A stretch of DNA of 64,000 bases. Origin: Oscillospiraceae bacterium (GTDB lineage: Bacteria > Bacillota > Clostridia > Oscillospirales > Ruminococcaceae). Under the pieces are notes generated by a model. The model searched no databases. It worked only from the letters and a program-made list of their open reading frames with translations, and was not told where the DNA came from. The translations under genes and the position numbers were made by a program. Positions 28,850-37,508 of the stretch are shown in pieces (within the stretch, counting starts at the first letter, position 1; every line of letters starts with the position of its first letter). The stretch spans positions 1 to 64,000 of the forward strand of contig CACXZI010000007.1 of assembly GCA_902772105.1 (NCBI GenBank). Direction: 5' to 3'.

Positions 28850-29990
28850 ATGTTAAAAAAGAAAAATTTTAAATTATTTTTACTAACTAGCTTTTTAGCA
28901 ATTTCAACATTTTGTTTGAATGTAGCTGCTAAAGAACCACCAAAAAAAGAAGAAACAATAAAACATACTTCTGAAGAAGATGAACACAAAAATAGTGCAA
29001 ACAGCGAAAATGAAAATGAAAATAAAAAAGAAGAAAACAAGTATGACATTAAAAAACATTGAAAAATTCTCATACACAGTATATAGATAGAGCACAAGAA
29101 TTTAAAAAAAGGAATATAGATTTGTATGAAGAGGACCCTAAAATTGACACAATAATTCCCGAAGATTTGAAACAACCAACAAACCATATTTCGAGTTATA
29201 ATAATAATATTACAACTAATAATTATTATAAAAGCCCTGGATTTGTAGATTTTATTGTTGACTTCAATTGTAGGTACATAATAGAAAATCGGAAAAATAG
29301 AGAATATTTCCGTGATACTCTATCAGAAATGGAAAGAAATTTACTTATTAAATTGCATAAAGAAACATCATATAATTTTAATCTCATGAATAAAAAACCC
29401 TAATTACAAAAAATTATTTTAATAATAATTATATAAAAATAATTGAAGAATTTTTGAATGAAATAGAGTCAAAAGAAAACAATCACTTTAAATAAAAACA
29501 CAATATTAACAATATGCAACCTTTTAAAAAATGAATACAATAAATTTAAAAATGATCATATAGAAAATTCATTAAAAACCCTTTCCAATTACGTTAAAAA
29601 ATATGCAACTAATAAATTATTAAACATAAATATACCAAAAGAAGAACAAGATAAAAAACCAAAATATTCACTAAATAAAGGACTAGAAAGTTTAGCAAAA
29701 ACAATTAATAACTATGGTGATTCAATAGAATATATTTCATCTAAAACAAATAAAATAATAAATTTATTAGAAAGAATTAAAAACATGTCTGAAAAAGTTT
29801 TACATTATAAATTCAATACCAAAAATATAGAGTGTAAAATTAATTCAATTATAGACGAAATTAAAAAAAACCAAAATATAATAAAAACAGAATTTAAAAA
29901 CTTATAGATATTACAAATTTATCTATTAAATACGACAAAATAAAAAGATTTGAGGCTGCTTACTATAAAAAATTCTTAAAGCGGTTTTAA
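28850..29990 (+). pseudogene. Secreted-protein gene broken by at least three frameshifts
   Basis: ATG 28850 (AAAGGAG upstream) gives an intact signal peptide ending NVAA and a Glu/Lys-rich stretch that stops at TGA 29060-29062. The next frame carries coding-like sequence from 29059 to 29403 (only a TTG at its head). A short piece (EEFLNEIESKENNHFK) follows in another frame at about 29440-29495. A long frame is then open from about 29480 to 29907 without a start. A last shift gives ITNLSIKYDKIKRFEAAYYKKFLKRF to TAA 29988-29990. Together they would make a helical array protein of about 380 residues. A terminator follows at 30050. Confidence 0.7.
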
Positions 29991-30049
29991 AATTAATAAA
30001 CTATCAAACAATTTTTAACCCATTTTATTTTTAATAATATAATTTAAAT

Positions 30050-30081
30050 AAAAGTCACTGTAAATTCACGGTGACTTTTTT
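30050..30081 (+). terminator. Intrinsic terminator
   Basis: AAAAGTCAC (30050-30058) with GTGACTTTT (30071-30079), then T. Same type as 34380. Confidence 0.8.
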
Positions 30082-30109
30082 ATTGGCAAAAATTACTATG
30101 TTTAATATA

Positions 30110-30158
30110 TTGAAAAATTTGTATAATATTGTGAAATGTTGTACAATGTTGTTATAAT
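30110..30158 (+). promoter_or_regulatory. Promoter region of the 30190 gene, overlapping candidates
   Basis: TTGTAT (30119) with 17 nt to TACAAT (30142-30147), and TTGTGA (30129) with 18 nt to TATAAT (30153-30158). TTG triplets recur about every ten bases here, so the true pair is uncertain. Confidence 0.5.
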
Positions 30159-30189
30159 ATTAAAAATCAAAAATAAAGGAGAAAATAAA

Positions 30190-32166
30190 ATGAAAAATAA
30201 GATAAAAATTTTAACAACAATGATGGTTACACTCATTTTTTCAAACATAGCAACAATCGCTATGGAAAAAAATAATGATACTCTTAAATTAAACTTAAAT
30301 AAATCAATAAACAATGAAGCAGATGCAGACAGAAAAAAAATAGAACAACAAACTCAAAATTTTATAAAAATGATGGAAAAAGTAAAAAACGAAACAAACG
30401 ATTCAAACAAAAACACAACAGAAAATCAAAACAACTATCACACCATAATAGAAAACAATTTAAAAGAGCTTAAATATCTCGATCAAAACCAAGAAATCAT
30501 AGGAAAAGAAAAAGAAAAAAAAGAAACAAAAAGTGAAATCATAATAGAAAAAAATAAGTTAAAAGAAAACAAAAAAGAAATGGATCAACAGCCTAAAAAT
30601 TTTATAAAAATGATGGAAAAAGTAAAAAACGAAACAAACGATTTAAACAAAAACACAACAGAAAATCAAAATATTAACGATAAAATATCAGAATACAATC
30701 TAAAAAAAACAAAACTAAGAAATTTGTATTGTTGCAATAGTTTAGAAGGAGGACTAATAGAAGCAAAAAAAGAAGCAGAAGATGCTTTATTAGAGTTAAT
30801 GGAAACAACTATTGCCAATCTTAGTTATGAAAAAGGAACATCTCCAAATTATATTTTCGACAATTATTTAAAAGAAGAATATAAGAAAAAAATTGACAAT
30901 AATGGAAACATCAAACATATCATTTCAATAATTGAAAATGAAACAAAAAAACTTCTCTATAAATCAATACTGCCTGAATTTAAAGAATTTTTAAAATCTA
31001 AATTCAATATTTTTAAAATAGATAACTACTATAACAATTTAGGTGTTAAAACAATTAGCGCTATAGAAAACTTTAAAAAGAAAAATAAAAACTTTTTAGA
31101 ATATTATAAAACCATAAAAAATGAAAATCTTTTAACTAATATAATAGAAAACATTGAAAACGAAATAGCCAATCAAAACATATATATGTTAAAAAGATAT
31201 AAAAACAGATTAGAAATAATATTTTCTAATTTCAATAACATCATTGAACACAGTGAAAAATATTTCATAGTTACAGAAGAAAAAAATTACGCAAAAAGAA
31301 TAAATAACGAATCGCTCAAACTAATAGAATCTTTAGACGAAAATATTTCAAAACAACAAAATTTTTTAGATAACATAAATAACACAAATAACTATAATGT
31401 ATTAGAAAATATTGAAAAGATAGTAGATTTATATAAAAATATATGGCAATATATAGAAAAGATTAATAATTATTTAGGAAGTGATTTAGCATATAAAATA
31501 CACCACTCATTATATCAAAATGGGGATACACAAAAACCTAAAAATGAAAATAATAAAATAAAACCTAAAATTGAAGCATTATTCGAAGACTTTTTAGAAA
31601 GAGTAAAAATTAGTAACCAATTTTTTGGCGTTCCATCATATTGCGAACAAAGAAACTATAATTATATTATGAAATTATACGAAGAATTTGAAGAAAATTA
31701 TAAAAAAATAATAGACCCAGGATTTGAATTACTGCTTAGCTATATAGAAAATGAAGAAACAACAGAAAAAGGAATAGATAACTATTTAAACAAGTTTTCT
31801 ACAATGGGAATACCACAAACAGAAAGAAAGAAAATAATAAGAAAACAAATAATAGAAAAAATTAAAAACAATATATTAACAAAAGATCGTTACAAATTTA
31901 ATAAAATGAAAAATTTAGAAAAAACTTTAGATGAAACATTAAAAAATTTCGAAAATTTTTCATCAACTTATGAAGAAGAATATGCTGAACCAATGTCACT
32001 ATCAGCAAACTCAAAAAGTTTGGAAAATTATATGTTAAAAAATTCAGAACTAAAAGGAAAATGCGAAAAAATGAAAGAAGAAATAGAATATATAAAACAC
32101 TACATAAAAATGTTAGAAAATAGAAATAATAAAATTATTGAAAAAGAAAATAAAATAAAAAAATGA
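30190..32166 (+). CDS. Secreted coiled-coil protein, 658 aa
   Basis: Start ATG 30190 with AAAGGAG upstream; the ATG at 30136 lies in the promoter. Signal peptide of 24 residues ending ATIA, then Met-Glu. N-terminal part holds two copies of a segment with FIKMMEKVKNETND, from a 75-bp DNA duplication 240 bp apart. The remaining 450 residues are Lys/Glu/Asn-rich helices without a recognisable domain. The segment QQTQNFIKMM...ENQN also occurs in diverged form in the 32713 protein (KQTQKFINIM...ESQN), so the two are neighbours by duplication or share an N-terminal module. The stop is TGA, which supports a standard code. Confidence 0.8.
   Translation: MKNKIKILTTMMVTLIFSNIATIAMEKNNDTLKLNLNKSINNEADADRKKIEQQTQNFIKMMEKVKNETNDSNKNTTENQNNYHTIIENNLKELKYLDQNQEIIGKEKEKKETKSEIIIEKNKLKENKKEMDQQPKNFIKMMEKVKNETNDLNKNTTENQNINDKISEYNLKKTKLRNLYCCNSLEGGLIEAKKEAEDALLELMETTIANLSYEKGTSPNYIFDNYLKEEYKKKIDNNGNIKHIISIIENETKKLLYKSILPEFKEFLKSKFNIFKIDNYYNNLGVKTISAIENFKKKNKNFLEYYKTIKNENLLTNIIENIENEIANQNIYMLKRYKNRLEIIFSNFNNIIEHSEKYFIVTEEKNYAKRINNESLKLIESLDENISKQQNFLDNINNTNNYNVLENIEKIVDLYKNIWQYIEKINNYLGSDLAYKIHHSLYQNGDTQKPKNENNKIKPKIEALFEDFLERVKISNQFFGVPSYCEQRNYNYIMKLYEEFEENYKKIIDPGFELLLSYIENEETTEKGIDNYLNKFSTMGIPQTERKKIIRKQIIEKIKNNILTKDRYKFNKMKNLEKTLDETLKNFENFSSTYEEEYAEPMSLSANSKSLENYMLKNSELKGKCEKMKEEIEYIKHYIKMLENRNNKIIEKENKIKK
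30357..30671 (+). repeat. 75-bp direct repeat, offset 240 bp
   Basis: 30357-30431 and 30597-30671 differ by one or two bases. They encode the duplicated FIKMMEKVKNE segment. Confidence 0.85.
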
Positions 32167-32195
32167 TTTTTAAAACCAATTTCAGCAGCAACGGC

Positions 32196-32219
32196 AATTG
32201 CAAATATTTTGCAATTTTT
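32196..32219 (+). terminator. Intrinsic terminator
   Basis: 9-bp stem AATTGCAAA/TTTGCAATT (32196-32204 with 32208-32216), 3-nt loop, then T. Confidence 0.65.
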
Positions 32220-32615
32220 ATAAAAAAATTTTATGATTATTCAATATATTCCAATATTAACATTTATTCCTTTTGTTTTTTTAGCAAAAGGAATTTTAAT
32301 TTATATTAAAATTATAATAATTTCTGTAATTTATAGGGTAAAATTTAAATTTAAAATATATTCAACCAATATATTGAAAATTTGTATTTCTATAATTTTT
32401 TTTACATATTATTGTATAATTTTTTTAAAAATTTATAAATAATTAAAATATCTAATAATAAAATTTCTTATTTAGAAAAATCAGTTTTTATTATTTATAA
32501 AGAAACAAATATTATAATTTTATATTTTAAAAAATTTAAATTTTTCAATATTTAACACCTTTTCAAATAACAATATCTAATTGTATAAAATATTATAAAA
32601 ATTTCTCTGATTTTA
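32220..32615. other. T-rich intergenic spacer, no convincing gene
   Basis: A 69-codon frame at 32233-32442 is hydrophobic and lacks a ribosome site, so it is probably chance in T-rich DNA. No repeat or hairpin of note. Confidence 0.5.
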
Positions 32616-32619
32616 TTTG

Positions 32620-32648
32620 TTGAAAATAATCGATATAACAAATACAAT
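32620..32648 (+). promoter_or_regulatory. Promoter of the 32713 gene
   Basis: TTGAAA, 17 nt, TACAAT. Confidence 0.65.
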
Positions 32649-32712
32649 AAAGACAAGGCAATAATTCTAAAATAATTAAACTGCTTTGAGCTAGATATTG
32701 GAGGGATTTAAT

Positions 32713-34353
32713 ATGAAAAACAAAACTCTTTTATCTTCATTACTTTTAACGATTATGCTTGGTAATTTTCAAGTAAACGGTATAGATAATCATAAAAGCA
32801 AAATTTCAAAAACACAAACCAGTAGTAATAATTATAAAGACACAACCAGCATTAGAAGAAGATACCTAAAAAATAAAACAATTGGTAAAAAAATAACAGA
32901 TGATGATGTTAAGAAAAAAACCGAAAATAATTTAAAAGATGTTAAACAAAAAGAAGAATCAAAAGAAACAGACATGAAAAACGTTTTAGAAGAAGACAAA
33001 AAAAATGTCGAGAAACAAACTCAGAAATTTATAAATATAATGAAAAGATATAAAAATATCCCCACAAATGCACAGGAAAGTCAAAATGTTTACACTAACA
33101 TAATAAAAAATAATTCAAGAAAACTTAGGGAATCTAAAGAAAAAGAAAAAAATATTAAAAAACAATTAGAAAAACGTATAGAAGAACAAAAAATTAAAAA
33201 CAAAATTATGGAAAAAAATTTGTTTAAAAAAGAGAAAAAAATGCTACAAGAACTACAAAAAGATTTTTTTGAAGCACAAGAAAATTTTAACAACATTCAA
33301 CTATTTAAAAAAACTGATATAGCAGCAACTGCTAACTTTTATGGTTCAAATGAATTAGAAGAATATTACAACATAGGAAGCTATTTTCAAGAAAAATGGA
33401 AAGACTACATTAAATATGAATTAGAAAAAATTAAATTAAATTTAGAAGCAGAAAGTGAAGAACTTGTGAAAAAAATATCTAAATATTACAAAAAAGATAA
33501 AAACAAAGTAGAAAAATATAGTAAAGAACTCCGAAAAATAAACGAAATTCTAAAAAATGACAATTTTGAGATAGAAAATCTAAATACCTTAAAAATAGAT
33601 TTCAAGAAAAATCTATTTAAAACAGACCAAAAATTCAATGCAAACTCCATAATTAATAGAATTCAGTCTCATGCAAAAGATATGTTAGAATCTTTAGAAA
33701 AAATGAAGAAAGTTTATGAAGAGTATAAAAGCCTAGAAGATACAATAAAAAATAAAGATCTATTAGACTCTGAATTAAATAAAATAGGAAAAACAATTGA
33801 TATTAAAAAAAACATAGTAGATTCATACCACCTTACAAAAGACTTGGTGGAAAATATAAAAATATTCCCCTCAGAAACCATTAACATAATCCCAACACAC
33901 AAAGAAGAAGTTGTTAACAAAATGTTGGAAATCAATGAAATTTCAAAACGAAATACGGAATTAACACCATTAGAAAAAATAAGACAAGAAATTAACATAA
34001 AAGAAATTGTATATAATTTCTTTAAGAAAATAATATATTTTGTAAGTTACAGAAGAGTTAAACCTATGATAGAAAGATATATAGAAAAACCTATAAAAAT
34101 TATTAACCCTATAATAAAAGAAAACGAATATGATGAAAACCTATTTAGAAGTAGCGACATACAGCCAGGAGAAAACTATGAAAATGAAATAGATAACCAC
34201 TACATAGATTATGATGATATAGACTCTAGAACTGCACAATCAGAAAACTATGATGACCTGGGATACGACATAAATCCTGAAATAATCGACAATGAAGAAT
34301 ATATAGAAAGAATTAATACAATTCTACCAAGACACGAAAAAAATAACATTTAA
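32713..34353 (+). CDS. Secreted coiled-coil protein with acidic Tyr-rich tail, 546 aa
   Basis: Start ATG 32713 with GGAGGG about 8 nt upstream; the TTG at 32698 would overlap the ribosome site. Signal peptide of about 23 residues ending QVNG, then Ile-Asp, an exception to the Ala-Met rule. The mature N-terminus has a Ser/Thr/Lys-rich stretch, then a KQTQKFINIM segment shared with the 30190 protein. Long Lys/Glu helices fill residues about 130-450, a short aromatic-hydrophobic stretch lies near 435-445, and the last 70 residues are acidic with many Tyr, Asp and Asn. No named domain seen. Confidence 0.8.
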   Translation: MKNKTLLSSLLLTIMLGNFQVNGIDNHKSKISKTQTSSNNYKDTTSIRRRYLKNKTIGKKITDDDVKKKTENNLKDVKQKEESKETDMKNVLEEDKKNVEKQTQKFINIMKRYKNIPTNAQESQNVYTNIIKNNSRKLRESKEKEKNIKKQLEKRIEEQKIKNKIMEKNLFKKEKKMLQELQKDFFEAQENFNNIQLFKKTDIAATANFYGSNELEEYYNIGSYFQEKWKDYIKYELEKIKLNLEAESEELVKKISKYYKKDKNKVEKYSKELRKINEILKNDNFEIENLNTLKIDFKKNLFKTDQKFNANSIINRIQSHAKDMLESLEKMKKVYEEYKSLEDTIKNKDLLDSELNKIGKTIDIKKNIVDSYHLTKDLVENIKIFPSETINIIPTHKEEVVNKMLEINEISKRNTELTPLEKIRQEINIKEIVYNFFKKIIYFVSYRRVKPMIERYIEKPIKIINPIIKENEYDENLFRSSDIQPGENYENEIDNHYIDYDDIDSRTAQSENYDDLGYDINPEIIDNEEYIERINTILPRHEKNNI

Positions 34354-34379
34354 CCTAAACATTTAGTTGCAAAAACTTT

Positions 34380-34410
34380 AAGTCACTGTAAATTTACAGT
34401 GACTTTTAAT
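34380..34410 (+). terminator. Intrinsic terminator
   Basis: 26-nt perfect palindrome (34380-34405) built on AAGTCACTGTAAA, followed by TTAAT. Confidence 0.75.
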
Positions 34411-34423
34411 ATATCTAAAAATG

Positions 34424-34452
34424 TTGACATTATTTGTAAAAAAATGTATAGT
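34424..34452 (+). promoter_or_regulatory. Promoter of the 34498 gene
   Basis: TTGACA (perfect -35), 17 nt, TATAGT. Confidence 0.7.
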
Positions 34453-34497
34453 ATTATATAATAGACCAATAGATTACATAAATAAGGAGAAGACAAA

Positions 34498-34887
34498 ATG
34501 AAAAATAAAATGAAAATTTTAATAATGTTAAGTATAATTACTTTTGCCAGTATCACAACATCTGCAATGCAAAGTGATAAACCAATTAAAGAAACAAAAG
34601 AAACTAATTTAAAAAATGAAAATAATAAAACAGAAGAAAATTCAAAAAAATTTAAAAAAAATCAAAATGCAAACGAAGATTATATTAAAGCTTGTAGATA
34701 TCTAAGAAAAGAAAACCTAAGCAAAGAAGATATAGAAAAATATGTGTATGATTGTTATATTGTAGAACCTCCAATGGAAAAAAATCCAAATGCAAAAGAA
34801 ATTTATAGTGAGTTTATAGCTAAAATCTATCCTGATGGCGGCGAAAAATTTCTAGATGAATTAAAAAATAAATTAAATAGTCACTAA
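34498..34887 (+). CDS. Small secreted protein, 129 aa
   Basis: Start ATG 34498 with AAGGAGA upstream. Signal peptide of 23 residues ending TTSA, then Met-Gln. The mature part is about 105 residues, Lys/Glu/Asn-rich, with a more globular C-terminal half containing two Cys and the segment EPPMEKNPNAKEIY. After the TAA the same frame stays coding-like through two more stops for about 30 codons (to about 34982). The gene may therefore once have been longer. No terminator visible after it. Confidence 0.7.
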   Translation: MKNKMKILIMLSIITFASITTSAMQSDKPIKETKETNLKNENNKTEENSKKFKKNQNANEDYIKACRYLRKENLSKEDIEKYVYDCYIVEPPMEKNPNAKEIYSEFIAKIYPDGGEKFLDELKNKLNSH

Positions 34888-35070
34888 AAAATTAAAGAAA
34901 GATATTTAAAATATATATTTTTTAAAAAATGAAATATTATTAAAAAATTTGATAAAGAAACAATAGAAATTAAAGAAAAATAAAAATAATACATAATTTT
35001 TTCTGAATATTAAATAATAATTTACATGATGGTTTCAAAAAAAAATACTATATTTTCCATTTTTTGAACA

Positions 35071-35099
35071 TTGAAGTTGCGTTTTTTAGTAGGTATAAT
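35071..35099 (+). promoter_or_regulatory. Promoter of the 35161 pseudogene
   Basis: TTGAAG, 17 nt, TATAAT, about 60 nt before the start codon. Confidence 0.6.
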
Positions 35100-35160
35100 C
35101 TACATGAAAATATTGTGGAAAATTATCAATATTTGCATTTTGAAAAATAGAGAATGTAAA

Positions 35161-36207
35161 ATGAAAAATAAAATAAAAATTTTAACAATAGTAATATTCC
35201 AACTTACTATTTTTAATATAACAAACGCGATGGAAAAAAATTATACTACAACTAAATTAAACACAGATGAAATTAAAATTCTAGAAAACGAAGAAGAAAT
35301 AAACACAATCAACACACTAAAAAATATTGATTACGATATAGGTCCGATCCCAAAAGACAAAGAATTAGAAATTGAGCCTAATAAATCTACCCCTAGAATA
35401 TTATATGATAGAAAAAATAAGAAATATTGTTATCAATTAAAAAACAACACCTTCATATTTTTAAATGGATATGAATATAAAAAAACAAAACTCTATTTGA
35501 AATAAAAGATAAAAAACTATTATTTAAAACAATGAGCAAAATTCCAAAATTGACAATATAATGTATTTATATAAATTGCAAAACAATGAAATAAACAAAA
35601 TTGAAAATGAAAAAATAAAACCTGCCATAAATAACTATAAGAAAATTTTTTATAGTAATAAAACCTTAGATTTACCAGAAAAAATAGATGAATTAAAAGA
35701 AACAGATAAAAAAAAATTGATTTATTTTTTAAAAACATAAGTAGCTTAATTAACAAATTTGACTCTTATGAAGATTTAGAAATATTAAAAAAAAATATGT
35801 TGAAATAATATTAAATGATTTAACAAAATTTTTAGTTTTATATAAAGATTTTATTATAAAAAATGAAGAAATATTTCCTGAATATAAAAAAACAGATGAA
35901 AAACAAAATTCAATTAGTTCTTTATCTGAAGATAATAAAGAATATGAAAATGAAAATTACCCTGATTTTTTATATGATCAAGAAGAACCAATTAAAAAGA
36001 TAAATTCTTCTAAAACCCTATTAGAACCATTAACAAAAGAAGAATTCCTTGATGTTTTGTTCAAAGTTATGGCATTTATAAATGAAAAAAAATATCGTTC
36101 ATATACATATTTATGTAATTTATGTTCTGAAATAGTTAAAAAAACTTTCACCAGATGAAGATCAAGAAGACGAAAATGAAAACAACTTCCACTTCCCCAT
36201 TTCTTAA
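35161..36207 (+). pseudogene. Secreted family D gene broken by several frameshifts
   Basis: ATG 35161 starts a signal peptide of 23 residues ending ITNA, then Met-Glu; the first frame ends at 35505 (114 codons). The next frame, entered near 35493, reads LFEIKDKKLLFKTM. With the preceding YDRKNKKYCYQL it matches the family D pattern of the giant protein at 57631. Further coding-like segments follow in changing frames: 35561-35740 (59 codons), a short piece near 35742-35800, then a long one to about 36160 and a last one to TAA 36205-36207. About five frameshifts in total. The ribosome site is also poor. Confidence 0.7.
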
Positions 36208-36226
36208 CATCCTAAATTTATGATTA

Positions 36227-36255
36227 TTGAATATTTTTCCAAAATTTGGTAGAAT
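36227..36255 (+). promoter_or_regulatory. Promoter of the 36287 gene
   Basis: TTGAAT, 17 nt, TAGAAT, with TGG before the -10. Confidence 0.65.
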
Positions 36256-36286
36256 GAACATAACTTATGAAATTAGGAGTGATTTT

Positions 36287-36838
36287 ATGTTCAAAAAAAC
36301 AAATGTTTTATATATCACTTTAGGTTTAATGCTAATTTTTAATATTAAAATAAATGCTATGCAAGAAGGTTATAAAATAAACAATGAAGAAACACCACTA
36401 AAAACAAAAACTATATCTTTTCAAACACAAAAAGAAATTTTTTCAAAGTGTAATGAATATATATATAGGTTATTTCAAGAATTAAATAAAGATGAACGTT
36501 TAGACTGGTATATGTTAAATGACATAATAAAATTAATTAAGCTAATAAATAGCGAAACTGAATATTTAGAAAATCTAGAAGAAAAACAAAATACCACACA
36601 ACCAAATAAAAACCAACTTATATTACTAATTCAATATAATAAAATTTTTGAAGAAATAGATAAAAAAATTGAAAGATATATAAGTAATCTAAAAAAAAAT
36701 TTAAATAATATAAAAGACTATCAATCTTATATCGACTTCGATTTTTCTATGTCTGATGAAGAAAAAAAAGAAGAATCTAAAGATGAAGAAGACAAAAGAT
36801 TAAAAGAAAAAGAAAAAACAATAGCAATATATAAATAA
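36287..36838 (+). CDS. Secreted helical protein, 183 aa, probably cut short by a frameshift
   Basis: Start ATG 36287 with TAGGAG upstream; the ATG at 36227 lies in the promoter. Signal peptide of 24 residues ending KINA, then Met-Gln. The body is helical and ends in a Glu/Lys/Asp-rich run. Right after the TAA another frame continues with about 74 codons of helical sequence (ILENILNAINF... to TAA 37060-37062), so the original gene was probably about 260 codons. That lost 3' end, with its terminator, is duplicated again at 37134-37433. Confidence 0.7.
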   Translation: MFKKTNVLYITLGLMLIFNIKINAMQEGYKINNEETPLKTKTISFQTQKEIFSKCNEYIYRLFQELNKDERLDWYMLNDIIKLIKLINSETEYLENLEEKQNTTQPNKNQLILLIQYNKIFEEIDKKIERYISNLKKNLNNIKDYQSYIDFDFSMSDEEKKEESKDEEDKRLKEKEKTIAIYK

Positions 36839-37075
36839 TACTTGAAAATATTTTAAATGCTATAAATTTTTCATATATACCTATTTTAGAAAATTTAGTT
36901 AAATTAATAGAAAAAACATTTGTTGATCTACTAAAAAACATGCCAAAAATATATGAAATTAAACCTTCAATTGAAAATAATATTAAAATAAACAAAGAAA
37001 ATTTAGAAAACCTAAAACTAAAAATTATTAACTTCAAAAAAAATTTAAATAAAATTGATTAATATTAAATTTATA

Positions 37076-37102
37076 AATCCACTTTTTTAGTGGGTTTTTT
37101 AT
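37076..37102 (+). terminator. Intrinsic terminator (first copy)
   Basis: AATCCACT (37076-37083) with AGTGGGTT (37089-37096), then T. Confidence 0.7.
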
Positions 37103-37391
37103 TTTATTTTAAAATTACCTTAGTTATAAACAAACAATAGCAATATATAAATAATACTTAAAAATATTTTAAATGCTATAAATTTTTCATATATACCTAT
37201 TTTAGAAAATTTAGTTAAATTAATAGAAAAAACATTTGTTGATCTATTAAAAAACATGCCAAAAATATATGAAATTAAATCTTCAATTGAAAATAATATT
37301 AAAATAAACAAAGAAAATTTAGAAAACCTAAAACTAAAAATTGTTAACTTTAAAAAAAATTTAAATAAAATTGATTAATATTAAATTTATA

Positions 37392-37418
37392 AATCCACTT
37401 TTTTAGTGGGTTTTTTAT
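37392..37418 (+). terminator. Intrinsic terminator (duplicated copy)
   Basis: 37392-37399 with 37405-37412, identical to the first copy. Confidence 0.7.
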
Positions 37419-37446
37419 TTTATTTTAAAATTGTTTTGGTTAATAT

Positions 37447-37475
37447 TTGATTTTTATTACAAAATATGATAAAAT
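37447..37475 (+). promoter_or_regulatory. Promoter of the 37509 gene
   Basis: TTGATT, 17 nt, TAAAAT, with TGA before the -10. Confidence 0.6.
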
Positions 37476-37508
37476 ACTGTCAAAATTTGTAATTTAGGAG
37501 GACTTTTT

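Larger units (their letters stand above)
36818..37433 (+). repeat. 300-bp direct duplication of a gene 3' end and its terminator
   Basis: 36818-37117 and 37134-37433 are almost identical (offset 316, about 16 bp between them). Each carries the last few codons of the 36287 frame, the off-frame C-terminal coding sequence and the terminator hairpin. The second copy has no start and is a pure gene fragment. Confidence 0.85.

Noticed and set aside
29040..29070. Reassigned TGA (code 4) as an explanation for the broken 28850 gene
   Set aside because: Reading through the TGA meets a TAG within ten codons. The 30190 gene ends in TGA just before a terminator, and hydrogenase Trp301 uses TGG.
32233..32442. 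69-codon hydrophobic plus-strand frame
   Set aside because: No ribosome site or promoter, lies just after a terminator in T-rich DNA, and is best explained by composition.
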